Shown here piece by piece: positions 26,934 to 35,708 of a stretch of DNA of 64,000 bases. The position numbers and the translations under genes were made by a program. Numbering within the stretch: position 1 is the first letter of the stretch; every line of letters begins with the position of its first letter. The notes under the pieces are model-generated. The model saw only the letters and a program-made list of their open reading frames with translations, ran no database searches and was not told the origin of the DNA. Source of the stretch: Propionicimonas paludicola (GTDB lineage Bacteria; Actinomycetota; Actinomycetes; Propionibacteriales; Propionibacteriaceae); NCBI RefSeq assembly GCF_002563675.1, contig NZ_PDJC01000001.1, positions 806,001-870,000 on the forward strand. Direction: 5' to 3'.

Positions 26934-27937
26934 TGCAGGGTGGCGAGCAACTCAGCCAGCTTGCTCACGCCCTGGATCGACAGCGGGGTCGGCGGATCGG
27001 TGAACGGGAACTGCAGGGCGATCACCCGGTGGTTCTTCACCGCGCTGAGCGCCTTCACCCCGTTGACGCCCTCGAAGTTCTTCACAGCCGTCTCAGGGCT
27101 GCCGTCGGAGTAGAGCAGGACGACCGTCTTCGGGTCCTTCTGCAGCAGATCCTCCAGGTTCACCTCGAACACCCGCTCCTTGGAGCCGGCGTACACGTTC
27201 TCCAGGCCGGCAGCGGCGAAGATCGGGGTCACCATGCTCGGGGCGCCGTAGGGGTACAGGGCTCCGCCGCCGGTCGGGACGTACAGGGCGACCGCGCTGC
27301 CCTGGCTGGCGGACGGAGTGGCGACCTGGGCCTTCAACTCGCTGATCCGCTGGCCGGCCAGCTCGGACTTGCCGAGCAGGGCGCCGAAGGCGGTCAGCTG
27401 GTCGTAGACCCAGTCGAAGGAGGCCGTCCCCTGCGGAGAGTTGGCCGAGTCCGCGCAGTAAGCCGGCGGGGAGTAGGCGGCGATCCCGGAGGCGGCCAGC
27501 GCCTCCGCGTCCACGGCACCCTGCGGGGCCAGGACGAGGTCGGGAGCAGCGGCCTGGATCGCCTCGGTGGAGATCACCGATCCGCCGGTCGCATTGGTCT
27601 CGGTCTTGGTGAGCGGGATCTTGGCCAGGGCGGTGGTGACCTTGTCGGAGTAGACCCCGGCGGTGAGGTCGGCGGTTCGGGCCACGACCAGGTCGACGGC
27701 GTCCAGGGAGTCGAGCAGGGCCACATCGTCGTTGTTCACCAGGAAGATCCGCTTCGGGGCGGCCTTCAGGACGACGTCGCGCCCGCAGTTCTTGACGGTG
27801 ACCGGGAATGCGGCGGCCGCGGTGCTGGCCGCCGGTGCGGCGCTGGTGGCGGGGCTGACCGGCTGGCTGGCGCAGCCGGCCAGCAACAGGCCTCCTGCCG
27901 CGAGGCTCGCCAGGAGCCGGAGAGTCGGGTTCTTCAC
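26930..27937 (-). CDS. ABC transporter periplasmic-type binding lipoprotein (FepB/BtuF-like)
   Basis: 335 residues from the GTG at 27937, which has AAGGAA about 7 bases upstream. A lipoprotein signal (LLASLAAGGLLLAGCASQ) predicts lipidation at the Cys. The mature part has two Rossmann-like lobes joined by a long helix, as in class III binding proteins: RIFLVNNDDVALLDSLDAVDLVV, AIQAAAPDLVLAPQG, YVPTGGGALYPYGAPSMV and DPKTVVLLYSDGSPE. It delivers the ligand to the FecCD-type permease. Located between permease and ATPase genes of the same operon. Confidence 0.87.
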   Translation of the reverse strand: MKNPTLRLLASLAAGGLLLAGCASQPVSPATSAAPAASTAAAAFPVTVKNCGRDVVLKAAPKRIFLVNNDDVALLDSLDAVDLVVARTADLTAGVYSDKVTTALAKIPLTKTETNATGGSVISTEAIQAAAPDLVLAPQGAVDAEALAASGIAAYSPPAYCADSANSPQGTASFDWVYDQLTAFGALLGKSELAGQRISELKAQVATPSASQGSAVALYVPTGGGALYPYGAPSMVTPIFAAAGLENVYAGSKERVFEVNLEDLLQKDPKTVVLLYSDGSPETAVKNFEGVNGVKALSAVKNHRVIALQFPFTDPPTPLSIQGVSKLAELLATLQ

Positions 27938-27991
27938 GGGTGGTTTCCTTCTTTCTTGTTCGGTTGGCAATGTCGATGGGGGCCGGGTGGC

Positions 27992-29098
27992 TCAGCGGAC
28001 GGTGTGTGGGCGGTTCTCTCGCTGGCGGGCCAGGACGAGCAGGAAGGGAGCTCCGATCACGCCGGTGACGACGCCGATCGGGAGCTCTTGGGGGACGAAC
28101 AGCATCCGTGCGGCGATATCGGTGGCGATCAGGAAGCCGGCGCCGAGCAGTCCGCTGGCCGGGATCAACAGGCGGTGCCGGGCACCCACCAGATAGCGGG
28201 CGAAGTGCGGCACCACGAGGCCTACGAAGCCGATGCTGCCCGCATTGGCCACGATGATGCCCACGGCCAGCGAGACCACCAGCATGATCGCCAGCCGAGC
28301 CCGGTCGGGTCGTACGCCGACGGCGAGAGCGACGTCATCGCCGGCCGAGATGGCGTCCAGCTGCGGACCGAGCGCGGTCAGGGCGGCGCCGGCCAGGACG
28401 GCGGTGAACAGGCCGAGCAGGGCTACCGGCCAATGAATGGTGGCCAGCGAGCCGAGCATCCAGAACATGATCGAGCGGCTGGCTTCGGCGGAGTCGGCGG
28501 CGAAGGTCAGGAAGCTGGTTGCCGCGGAGAATGCATAGCCGACGGCCATGCCGGCCATCACCAGGCGTAATGGCCCGGACGCTCCCGACCCGCCGCCGAT
28601 CGCCAGCACCATGAGGGTGGCGAGGGCCGCACCGGCGAAGGCCGAGCCGGACAGCAGGCCAATGCCGGCCCCGGAGCCGGCGAACAGGACGATCGCGGTC
28701 GCGGCACCGGTGGAGGCACCGGAGTTGATGCCGAGCAGGTAGGGGTCGGCCAGCGGGTTGCGGACCAGGGCCTGCAGGGCGGCGCCGGCCATCGCCAAGG
28801 TGGCGCCGGCGCCGACAGCCATCACGACTCTGGGCAGCCGAGTGATCCAGACAATGGTGTCGCTGGTGTGGCTCCAGGTGGCGTCCGCGGGGACGCCGAT
28901 CAGGTGTTGGCCGAGGATCTGCGCCACTGTGGCGAAGTCGATCATGGCGGGGCCGGTGCCCACGCTGACCACAGTGAGGGCGAGGGTGAGTCCGGCCAGG
29001 GCGATCAGCGGCAGTGCCGCCCGCCGATGGCGGTGCCGGAGGTGGTCTCCGGTGCTCAGGTGATGACGATCAGAGCGGACGTGCTCAGCGGTGACCAC
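27992..29098 (-). CDS. FecCD/BtuC-type ABC permease
   Basis: 368 residues from the GTG at 29098. This start is supported by GGGGAGGG at 29113-29106, 7 bases upstream. About ten membrane helices; family motifs include RLPRVVMAVGAGATLAMAGAALQALVRNPLADPYLLGINSGAS and GSIGFVGLVVPHFARYLVG (shown here only as landmarks; the last part contacts the ATPase). First gene of the importer operon, directly behind a cobalamin riboswitch whose last hairpin covers its ribosome binding site. This makes corrinoid uptake the most likely role, although the family also includes siderophore and heme permeases. Confidence 0.85.
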   Translation of the reverse strand: MVTAEHVRSDRHHLSTGDHLRHRHRRAALPLIALAGLTLALTVVSVGTGPAMIDFATVAQILGQHLIGVPADATWSHTSDTIVWITRLPRVVMAVGAGATLAMAGAALQALVRNPLADPYLLGINSGASTGAATAIVLFAGSGAGIGLLSGSAFAGAALATLMVLAIGGGSGASGPLRLVMAGMAVGYAFSAATSFLTFAADSAEASRSIMFWMLGSLATIHWPVALLGLFTAVLAGAALTALGPQLDAISAGDDVALAVGVRPDRARLAIMLVVSLAVGIIVANAGSIGFVGLVVPHFARYLVGARHRLLIPASGLLGAGFLIATDIAARMLFVPQELPIGVVTGVIGAPFLLVLARQRENRPHTVR

Positions 29099-29105
29099 GA
29101 GCGGA

Positions 29106-29285
29106 CCCTCCCCGCTGCAACCAGGGGAGGGGGAACCCACCACCCTGTGTTCGCGACAGCGTGTAGTGACGTGCGAATCACTAGAAGTTCGGTCCGACTC
29201 ATCGACGATTGTCGATCTACGGTTGCGCGACAGTGCCGGGTTCTGACCGGCTTCTTGCTTCCAGTGCGAATTGCCTAACCAGGCG
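29106..29285 (-). ncRNA. Cobalamin riboswitch with SD-sequestering hairpin
   Basis: Read on the minus strand, the leader contains GGAAGCAAGAAGCCGG, then AACCCGGCACUG, the strongly conserved UCGCGCAACCGUA, and GAUGAGUCGGACCGAAC, in the order and spacing of the B12-aptamer core. Downstream, CCCUCCCC (29131-29124) pairs exactly with GGGGAGGG (29113-29106), which is the ribosome binding site of the permease GTG at 29098. This is a translational expression platform: ligand binding would expose or hide the site. The core match is strong by eye; exact ends are approximate. Confidence 0.85.
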
Positions 29286-29406
29286 AATGTAGCGCGATCA
29301 GCCGGGTGGTCCTTCGGCTGATCAAGAGCTGAGAGTGAAGGGCCCGGCCGCCGGTCGGTGACCGACGGCCGGGGTCTCAGGGAGCGGGGCACACCCGGAC
29401 ACTACA

Positions 29407-29426
29407 TGAAAATGATTCTCATTTCA
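29407..29426 (-). promoter_or_regulatory. Fur/Zur-like operator upstream of the importer operon
   Basis: TGAAAATGATTCTCATTTCA is a near-perfect palindrome with the TGAnAATGAT...TCATT arrangement of Fur-family boxes, closest to actinobacterial Zur sites. It lies about 140 bp upstream of the riboswitch core, where the promoter should be, after the end of ohr. Iron or zinc as the co-repressor cannot be decided. Confidence 0.65.
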
Positions 29427-29462
29427 CCAAGGTTCGGCACGGCATCGTCCGGTGGGACGTGT

Positions 29463-29879
29463 TCAGGCCAGGGAGAGGGTGACCTCGATGTTGCCGCGAG
29501 TGGCATTGGAGTACGGGCAGACCTGGTGGGCCTTCTCGAGCAGTTCCTGGGCCAGGGTCGGCTCGACGTTCGGCAGGTTCACCTCGAGGGCGACGGCAAG
29601 GCCGAAGCCGCCGTTGTCCAGGGAGCCGATCGATACGTCCGCGACCACCTCGGAGTCGGTCACATCGGCGTTGGTGCCGCGAGCGACGCTGCGCAGTGCG
29701 GAGTGGAAGCAGGCCGCATAGCCGGCGGCGAAGAGCAGTTCGGGGTTCGGCGCGCCACCGGGGCCGCCGAGTTCGGGCGGCATCCGGACGTCGAAGTCGA
29801 CGAGTCCGTCCTGGGTGGAGACGTGGCCATTGCGCCCGTCGCCGGTGGCGAGGGCTGATGCGGTGTACAGAGGCTTCAT
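29463..29879 (-). CDS. ohr: Organic hydroperoxide resistance protein (Ohr/OsmC family)
   Basis: 138 residues, the typical Ohr length. The two redox cysteines lie in GYAACFHSALRSV (about residue 59) and HQVCPYSNATRGN (about 123), and the N-terminus has the MKPLYTASALATGDGRNG pattern. The enzyme reduces organic hydroperoxides using lipoylated proteins or thiols. It is divergent from ohrR, with only 30 bp between the annotated starts and a palindromic operator in that gap. Confidence 0.92.
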   Translation of the reverse strand: MKPLYTASALATGDGRNGHVSTQDGLVDFDVRMPPELGGPGGAPNPELLFAAGYAACFHSALRSVARGTNADVTDSEVVADVSIGSLDNGGFGLAVALEVNLPNVEPTLAQELLEKAHQVCPYSNATRGNIEVTLSLA

Positions 29880-29896
29880 GTCTGCCACTGTATGTG

Positions 29897-29913
29897 GCAC
29901 AATCAAGTTGTGC
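29897..29913. promoter_or_regulatory. Palindromic OhrR-type operator between ohr and ohrR
   Basis: GCACAA-(5)-TTGTGC is a perfect 6+6 inverted repeat in the divergent gap. Its position next to a MarR-type regulator gene and its target suggests an autoregulatory site covering both promoters. Confidence 0.65.
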
Positions 29914-30398
29914 AAAAGATAAACTCGAAGGAGTCGGCCGACTCTGATCGGCTTCTGCTTGACCGGCAGCTGTGCTTTCCGCTGTATGCGGCCAGCCGCG
30001 CGGTCACTGCCCGATACGGGCCGCTGCTGTCCGAGCTTGGCCTGACCTACCCGCAGTACCTGGTGATGCTGGTGCTGTGGGAGCAGTCGCCGGTGAGCGT
30101 CGGTGAGCTGGGCGAGCGCCTTCGGCTGGACTCCGGGACGCTCAGTCCGCTGCTGAAGCGGCTGCAGGCGGCCGGTCTGGTGGATCGGCGCCGTGATGTC
30201 GAGGACGAGCGGCGCGTGCTGGTCGCGCTCACCCCGGCCGGTGTGAGCCTCCGAGAACGGGCTCGCCACGTTCCGGCGGCGATCGCTGCGGCACTCGGCC
30301 TGGACGAGGACAGTTACGTCCAGCTGCAGGCGCAGCTATCCGAGTTGCTGTGTCGCCTTGCCCCGGCCAATGAGTCGCAGGGTGCCCCTATTTCGTAG
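29910..30398 (+). CDS. ohrR: OhrR-type MarR-family repressor
   Basis: 162 residues from the GTG at 29910; an in-frame ATG at 29892 would put the operator inside the gene. The organic-peroxide-sensing Cys sits in LDRQLCFPLYAASRAV, and LTYPQYLVMLVLWEQ and the winged helix (LRLDSGTLSPLLKRLQAAGLVDRRR, DERRVLVALT) match OhrR. Oxidation of the Cys should release the operator and induce ohr. No ribosome binding site precedes the GTG, so a leaderless transcript is possible. Confidence 0.88.
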   Translation: MQKINSKESADSDRLLLDRQLCFPLYAASRAVTARYGPLLSELGLTYPQYLVMLVLWEQSPVSVGELGERLRLDSGTLSPLLKRLQAAGLVDRRRDVEDERRVLVALTPAGVSLRERARHVPAAIAAALGLDEDSYVQLQAQLSELLCRLAPANESQGAPIS

Positions 30399-30461
30399 AT
30401 GGGCATAAACCCGCGGCTGTGGGGGCTAGGACTGAGGTACGCACAGTCCGAGAGAAGGATC

Positions 30462-32183
30462 ATGACCACAGTTGCCAAGAACATCGTCGACACCCTCGTC
30501 GCCAGCGGCGTGAAGCGCGTCTACGGAATCCCCGGAGACTCGCTCAACGGCTTCACCGACGCGCTGCGCGGTTCGGGAATCGAATGGGTTCACGTTCGGC
30601 ACGAAGAGGCAGCGGCCTTCGCGGCCAGTGCTGAAGCGGCCCTGACCGGCGAGCTGGCGGTCTGTGTCGGCAGTTGCGGGCCGGGTAACCTGCATCTGAT
30701 CAATGGCTTGTTCGATGCGCAGCGCTCCCGAGTGCCGGTGCTGGCCATCGCTGCGCACATCCCCACTTCGGAGATCGGCAGCGACTACTTCCAGGAGACC
30801 CATCCCCAGGAACTGTTCCGGGAGTGCTCGGTCTACTGCGAGTATGCGGCCTCGCCGATCCAGATGCCCCGAATGCTGCGGACGGCCATGCAGGCCGCCG
30901 TCGAGCAGCGCGGAGTCGGCGTGCTGGTGATTCCCGGTGACGTAGCCCTGGCCGACGCGGTGGACACCACCGTCACCACCGTGCGGGCCAGCCGTCCGCG
31001 GGTCGTGCCGGCTGAGTCCGAGCTGAAGGAGGCTGCGGACCTGCTGGGCGCGGCCAAGAAGGTGACCATCTTGGCCGGGGCCGGCGTCGAGGGTGCCCAC
31101 TCCCAGCTGATCGAACTGGCCGACAGGCTCGGGGCGCCGATCGTCCACACGCTGCGCAGCAAGCAGTTCGTCGAGTACGACAACCCCTTCGACGTGGGAA
31201 TGACCGGGTTGCTGGGCTTCGCGTCCGGCTACCGGGCGCTGGCCAACTGCGACACCCTGCTGATGCTCGGCACCGACTTTCCCTACCGTCCATTCCTGCC
31301 CGAGCAGGCCACGGTGATCCAGGTCGACCTGCGTGGTGAGCGCCTCGGGCGGCGCGTGCCGCTGAGGCTCGGCATGGTCGGCGACGTCGGTGAGACGCTG
31401 ACCGCGCTGCTGCCGCTCCTGGAGCGCAAGGCCGACCGCGCCCACCTGGACGACTCGCTGGCCCACTACCGCAAGACCCGGACCAAGCTGGACGACCTCG
31501 CCACGCCGCGGAAGGCTGCGGCAGCGCTGCACCCGCAGTACATCGCGAAGGTGATCGACGACCTGGCCAGCGACGATGCCGTGTTCATCCCCGATGTCGG
31601 CTCGCCGGTGATCTGGGCGGCCCGCTATCTGAAGATGAACGGCAAGCGGCGGCTGATCGGCTCCTTCCTGCATGGCTCGATGGCCAATGCCCTGCCGCAA
31701 GCGGTCGGGGTGGCCTCAGCCTTCCCGGGACGTCAGGTGGTGGCACTGTCCGGGGATGGTGGTGTGGAGATGCTGCTGGGGGAGTTGCTCACCCTCACCC
31801 AGAACAAGCTGCCGGTGAAGCTGGTGGTCTTCAACAACTCCTCGCTCAACTTCGTGGAGTTGGAGATGAAGGCCTCGGGCTTCGTCAGCGACACCACTGA
31901 ACTGAGCAACCCCGATCTTGCGGCGATCGCTACCGCCGTCGGGATGCTGGGGATCACGGTCACCCGCTCGAAGGATCTGCCGGGCGCACTGGCTCAGGCC
32001 TTCGCCTATGACGGGCCGGCCCTGATCGATGTGGTCACCGAACGTCAGGAGCTCACCATTCCGCCGTCGATCAAGCTCGATCAGGCCAAGGGCTTCGCGC
32101 TGTACGCGATGCGCACTCTGCTGTCCGGCCGGGGAGACGAGTTGCTCGATCTGACGAAGGTGAATCTGCGTCAGGTGTTCTAG
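30462..32183 (+). CDS. poxB: Thiamine-dependent pyruvate oxidase/dehydrogenase (quinone type)
   Basis: 573 residues from the ATG at 30462 (GAGAAGGA upstream). The order is typical of the acetolactate synthase/pyruvate oxidase family: N-terminal PYR domain with YGIPGDSLNGF and RHEEAAAFAASAEA (catalytic Glu), a central FAD-binding domain, and the C-terminal PP domain with DVGSPVIWAARYL, LSGDGGVEMLLGELLTL and VVFNNSSLNFVELEMK (Mg/ThDP motif). It converts pyruvate to acetate and CO2, passing electrons to quinone. With Pfl in the same region it gives an alternative route from pyruvate. Acetolactate synthase is less likely because of the FNNSSLNFVELEMK segment. Confidence 0.87.
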   Translation: MTTVAKNIVDTLVASGVKRVYGIPGDSLNGFTDALRGSGIEWVHVRHEEAAAFAASAEAALTGELAVCVGSCGPGNLHLINGLFDAQRSRVPVLAIAAHIPTSEIGSDYFQETHPQELFRECSVYCEYAASPIQMPRMLRTAMQAAVEQRGVGVLVIPGDVALADAVDTTVTTVRASRPRVVPAESELKEAADLLGAAKKVTILAGAGVEGAHSQLIELADRLGAPIVHTLRSKQFVEYDNPFDVGMTGLLGFASGYRALANCDTLLMLGTDFPYRPFLPEQATVIQVDLRGERLGRRVPLRLGMVGDVGETLTALLPLLERKADRAHLDDSLAHYRKTRTKLDDLATPRKAAAALHPQYIAKVIDDLASDDAVFIPDVGSPVIWAARYLKMNGKRRLIGSFLHGSMANALPQAVGVASAFPGRQVVALSGDGGVEMLLGELLTLTQNKLPVKLVVFNNSSLNFVELEMKASGFVSDTTELSNPDLAAIATAVGMLGITVTRSKDLPGALAQAFAYDGPALIDVVTERQELTIPPSIKLDQAKGFALYAMRTLLSGRGDELLDLTKVNLRQVF

Positions 32184-32244
32184 GCGATGGCCGGACGATC
32201 TCGGCGAGACTCCCCTTGAGTGCCGGCGCTACGATAGTTAACGA

Positions 32245-32258
32245 CATATCGCAATATG
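32245..32258. promoter_or_regulatory. CATAT-CGCA-ATATG inverted repeat before padR
   Basis: A perfect 5+5 inverted repeat just upstream of AAGGAGGT, in the position of a PadR autoregulatory site; a TAGTTAAC sequence at 32235-32242 adds A/T-rich promoter character. Confidence 0.5.
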
Positions 32259-32275
32259 ACTCAAGGAGGTCTGCT

Positions 32276-32833
32276 ATGTCGCATCCGCACAGCAATCCGT
32301 TCGGCGCGGACCCGTCCGCGTTCCTGCGTGGGCTGGCCGATTGGGGCCGTCATGCCGGCTCGATGGGCGCCCACTTCGGCCCGCACGGCCGGGCTCGCCG
32401 CGGCGACACCCGGGCCGCGATCCTGAAGGTGCTCGCCGAGAGCCCGATGCACGGCTACCAGATCATCCAGGAGCTCAAGCAGCGCAGCGGTGGCGTCTGG
32501 ACGCCCAGTGCCGGCTCGATCTACCCGACCCTGCAGCTGCTCTCCGACGAGGGCCTGGTCAGCGCCGAGGAGTCCGGCGGCAAGAAGGTCTTCTCGCTCA
32601 CCGACGCCGGTCGGGCCGCGGTGGACGAGCTGGCCGAAGAGCCGGCTCCGTGGGACGTGGCCGCTGCCGTCGGTGACTGCAACGGTCTGCTCGGCCTACG
32701 GGAGGCCGGCGGACGGTTGGCGTCCGCGGTGATGCAGGTCGGACGCTCCGGTGATCGGACCAAGATCGACGAAGCCGCCGAGATCCTGAACGCTGCCCGC
32801 AAGCAGGTCTACGCCTTGTTGGCCGAGGACTGA
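32276..32833 (+). CDS. PadR-family transcriptional regulator
   Basis: 185 residues from the ATG at 32276, with a perfect AAGGAGGT 5 bases upstream. A Gly/His-rich N-terminal extension precedes the PadR winged helix (RAAILKVLAESPMHGYQIIQELKQ, GSIYPTLQLLSDEGLVSAEESGGKKVFSLTDAG, cited as landmarks), and a C-terminal helical dimerisation region follows. PadR proteins are ligand-responsive repressors. It ends 7 bp before the UbiB-like kinase gene, so it probably controls that gene and itself. Confidence 0.88.
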   Translation: MSHPHSNPFGADPSAFLRGLADWGRHAGSMGAHFGPHGRARRGDTRAAILKVLAESPMHGYQIIQELKQRSGGVWTPSAGSIYPTLQLLSDEGLVSAEESGGKKVFSLTDAGRAAVDELAEEPAPWDVAAAVGDCNGLLGLREAGGRLASAVMQVGRSGDRTKIDEAAEILNAARKQVYALLAED

Positions 32834-32840
32834 TCGTCCG

Positions 32841-34517
32841 ATGACCACCGCGCAGCTGCGAGCCCGCTACCGCCGAATCGTCACCTTCTTCGGCGTCCTC
32901 ACGGCCGGGTTCATCTACTGGGAGTTGATCCTGCCCAAGCTCGGGCTGGGCTCCTTGTCGAACCGCACCCGGGCCGAGCGGAACCGGCGGGCCGCAGCGC
33001 GCTTTCGGACCCTGGCCATCGGCATGGGCGGCCTGCTGATCAAGAGCGGGCAGTTCCTCTCGGCGCGGCTGGACGTCCTGCCCGCCGAGATCACCAGCGA
33101 GCTTTCCGGGCTTCAGGATGAAGTGCCGCCGGCGCCCTACGACCAGATCAAGGCTCTGGCCGAGGCCGAGTTCGGGCGTCCACTCAGTGAGGTGTTCGCC
33201 AGCTTCGAGGCCGAGCCGTTGGCGGCCGCGTCCCTGGGCCAGGCTCACCGGGCCGTGCTCAAGGCCGACGACGCGGCCGAGACCGGCTTCGCCGACGTGG
33301 TGGTGAAGGTGCAGCGTCCCTCGATCGACAAGATCGTCGAGACCGACCTGGCCGCACTGCGCCGGGTGGGGCAGTGGCTCACCCGGTACAAGCCGGTCAG
33401 CAGTCGGGTGGACGTTCCGGCGCTGGTGGAGGAGTTCGCCACCACGTCGCTGGAGGAGATCGACTACCTGGGTGAGGCCCGCAATGCCGAACACTTCCGT
33501 GAGGCATTTGCCGAGGACGAGCTGATTCTGGTTCCCGAGGTCGCCTGGGAGCGGACCACCAAGCGGGTGCTCACCTTGGAGGACGTCTCGGCCATCCGGA
33601 TCGGCGACTACGACGCCATCACCGCGGCCGGCATCGACCGGGGCAAGGTGGCCGAGAAGCTGGTGGCCAGCTATCTGCAGCAGATCTTCGACGACGGCGT
33701 GTTCCACGCCGACCCGCACCCGGGGAACTTGTTCGTCACGCCGCTGCCCGAGCCGGGGGAGTTCCAGCTCACCTTCATCGACTTCGGCATGGTCGGACGG
33801 GTGCCCGAGGGTCTGCGGGACGCGCTGCGCGAGGCGCTGATCGCCGTGGCCACTCAGGATGCCCCGCGCCTGGTCGCCGCCTTCAGCTCGCTGGACGTTC
33901 TGCTGCCGACCGCCGACACCAAGCTGCTCGAGCTGGCCGCCGCGCAGGTCTTCGACCGCTTCGGCGGAATGAGCATGGGTGACCTGCGGGAGATCAGCCA
34001 TGAAGAGATGATGAGCTTCGGCCTGCAGTTCCGCGAACTGATGGTCAGCATGCCGTTCCAGCTGCCGGAGAACCTGTTGATGCTGGGCCGCAGCCTGGCC
34101 ATCCTTTCGGGAATGTGCACCGGCCTGGACCCGTCCTTCAACCTGTGGGCCACGTTGGCGCCCTACACCGCCAAGCTGGTCGGCGACGAGGGTGGTGGCT
34201 TCTCCTGGCAGACCATCACCAGCGAGGGCGGCAAGATCCTGCAGACCTTGGTGGCGCTGCCGGCTCGGGCCGATCGCGTGCTGACCACTGTCGAGCGCGG
34301 TGAGCTGGCGGTTCGCACGCCGATCCTCGACCTGCGCATCCGCCGGCTCGATCGGACCATGAACAAGATGACCTACGCGGTCGTGTTTGCCGCGCTGCTG
34401 CTGGCCGGTGCCCTGTTGTGGACGCCCGCGCCGGTGCTGGCCCAGGTGCTGATGTGGGGTTCGATCCTGCCGCTGCTAGCGGTGTTGCTCGGCGGACGCC
34501 GGCACCCGCCGGCCTGA
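32841..34517 (+). CDS. UbiB/ABC1 (AarF)-family atypical kinase-like membrane protein
   Basis: 558 residues. The family KxGQ motif appears as LLIKSGQFLSARLDVLP (about 65); an Ala-rich nucleotide loop EPLAAASLGQAHRAVL, VVVKVQRP, EEIDYLGEARNAEHF, DGVFHADPHPGNLF (catalytic region) and FIDFGMVG (metal Asp) follow. Two hydrophobic helices at the C-terminus anchor it to the membrane. UbiB-like proteins act in isoprenoid-quinone or lipid trafficking by ATPase activity. It is in an operon with padR, and poxB, a quinone-using enzyme, is just upstream. Confidence 0.9.
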   Translation: MTTAQLRARYRRIVTFFGVLTAGFIYWELILPKLGLGSLSNRTRAERNRRAAARFRTLAIGMGGLLIKSGQFLSARLDVLPAEITSELSGLQDEVPPAPYDQIKALAEAEFGRPLSEVFASFEAEPLAAASLGQAHRAVLKADDAAETGFADVVVKVQRPSIDKIVETDLAALRRVGQWLTRYKPVSSRVDVPALVEEFATTSLEEIDYLGEARNAEHFREAFAEDELILVPEVAWERTTKRVLTLEDVSAIRIGDYDAITAAGIDRGKVAEKLVASYLQQIFDDGVFHADPHPGNLFVTPLPEPGEFQLTFIDFGMVGRVPEGLRDALREALIAVATQDAPRLVAAFSSLDVLLPTADTKLLELAAAQVFDRFGGMSMGDLREISHEEMMSFGLQFRELMVSMPFQLPENLLMLGRSLAILSGMCTGLDPSFNLWATLAPYTAKLVGDEGGGFSWQTITSEGGKILQTLVALPARADRVLTTVERGELAVRTPILDLRIRRLDRTMNKMTYAVVFAALLLAGALLWTPAPVLAQVLMWGSILPLLAVLLGGRRHPPA

Positions 34518-34519
34518 GT

Positions 34520-35668
34520 TCAGGCGGTGGGGGCCAGTCCCAACACGAACCGTTCGATGGCTCGGACGGCCGCGCCGCGGCACCACAGTTCGTCATCGGC
34601 CTTGCTGATCACGATGTTCAGCGGGGTCGCTTTGGGGTGGCGACGTTCGGTGATCCCGGCCTGCAGCGCCTCGGCGGCCACCTCGGCCAGCAGGGCGCCC
34701 TCGCCGCCGATGATGACCAGCTGGGGGAGGATCAGGTTCGCGATGTCGGCGATCAACAGCCCTAGTGAGCGGCCTGCGGCGTCCACCACGCGGCGAGGTC
34801 CGGGGGTGCCGGTGGCGGCGAGTTCGAGCGCCTTGGCGTAGTCGATCTCGGAGTTCATGGTCTGCGAGGCGGCCGTGGCGATGCTCGGCATGGCCAGCAT
34901 GGCGTGGGCGCAGCCGCGGTGACCCTCGGGGCACAGCGGGCCCAGCGGGTCCAGCGGCCAGTGGCCGATCAGGCCGAGCCCGGCGTCGACGGAGTTGATC
35001 ACCTCACGGTTGGCCACGGCGCCGTAGCCGACGCCGGCACCGATGGTGACCACGGCGAACCGGTCCAGCCCGGCGCCGTCGCCGAACCAGTTCTCGAACT
35101 CGGTCAGGGAGGTCAGGTCGTTGTCGATCGCTACGGGGACGTTCAGTCGGCGGGTCACCAGGTCGGCCAGTGGGACGTCGTGCCAGCGCAGGAACGGGGC
35201 CGAGACGACGATGCCTTGGGCGTCCACCCGTCCGCCCAGCCCGATCCCGATCCCGGAGATGGGGACGTCGCCGGCCAGCCGCTCGGCGAACTCACCGATC
35301 TGATCGGCGACTTCTTCGGCTTGGGTCGAGCGCAGCGGCTCGGAGGCGAAGGCGGCGGCGTCCGAGCGCAGGTTGGTGCGCACCCCGAACAGCTCGCTGC
35401 CGGTCAGCTTCAGGCCGATGAAGTGATGCGACTCCGCCACGATCCGCAGCGGACGGGTGCCGCGTCCGGGGTTGCCGGTGGGCTGTTCGGCTCCGTCGGC
35501 GATCAGGCCGTCGCTGATCAGCTCGGAGGCCAGCCGGGTCAAGGTGCCTGCCGACAATCCGAGCCGCCGGGCCACGTCGGTGCGAGGCAGGGGACCGTAA
35601 CGCAGGATCTCCAGGGCGACGGCCTGGGGCGCACCGGCCAATGGCCAGGGTGAGGGTGCGACGCGCAT
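34520..35668 (-). CDS. ROK-family transcriptional repressor
   Basis: 382 residues from the ATG at 35668 (AAGGAG upstream). An N-terminal winged helix (LPRTDVARRLGLSAGTLTRLASELISDGL) is followed by a ROK sugar-kinase-like domain: GIGIGLGGRVDAQG, PVAIDNDLTSLTEFENWFG, TIGAGVGYGAV and the zinc-binding GHWPLDPLGPLCPEGHRGCAH. This combination is typical of NagC/XylR-type repressors that sense a sugar. It is divergent from the oligosaccharide ABC operon and most likely controls it. The catalytic DND segment is kept, so kinase activity cannot be excluded. Confidence 0.88.
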   Translation of the reverse strand: MRVAPSPWPLAGAPQAVALEILRYGPLPRTDVARRLGLSAGTLTRLASELISDGLIADGAEQPTGNPGRGTRPLRIVAESHHFIGLKLTGSELFGVRTNLRSDAAAFASEPLRSTQAEEVADQIGEFAERLAGDVPISGIGIGLGGRVDAQGIVVSAPFLRWHDVPLADLVTRRLNVPVAIDNDLTSLTEFENWFGDGAGLDRFAVVTIGAGVGYGAVANREVINSVDAGLGLIGHWPLDPLGPLCPEGHRGCAHAMLAMPSIATAASQTMNSEIDYAKALELAATGTPGPRRVVDAAGRSLGLLIADIANLILPQLVIIGGEGALLAEVAAEALQAGITERRHPKATPLNIVISKADDELWCRGAAVRAIERFVLGLAPTA

Positions 35669-35708
35669 GTCCTGCTCCTTCTGAGGTGCGAATGATTCTA
35701 TAGTCGAA

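Noticed and set aside
30462-32183. Acetolactate synthase large subunit
   Set aside because: No small-subunit gene follows, and the sequence around the cofactor motif fits the quinone-linked pyruvate oxidase group better.
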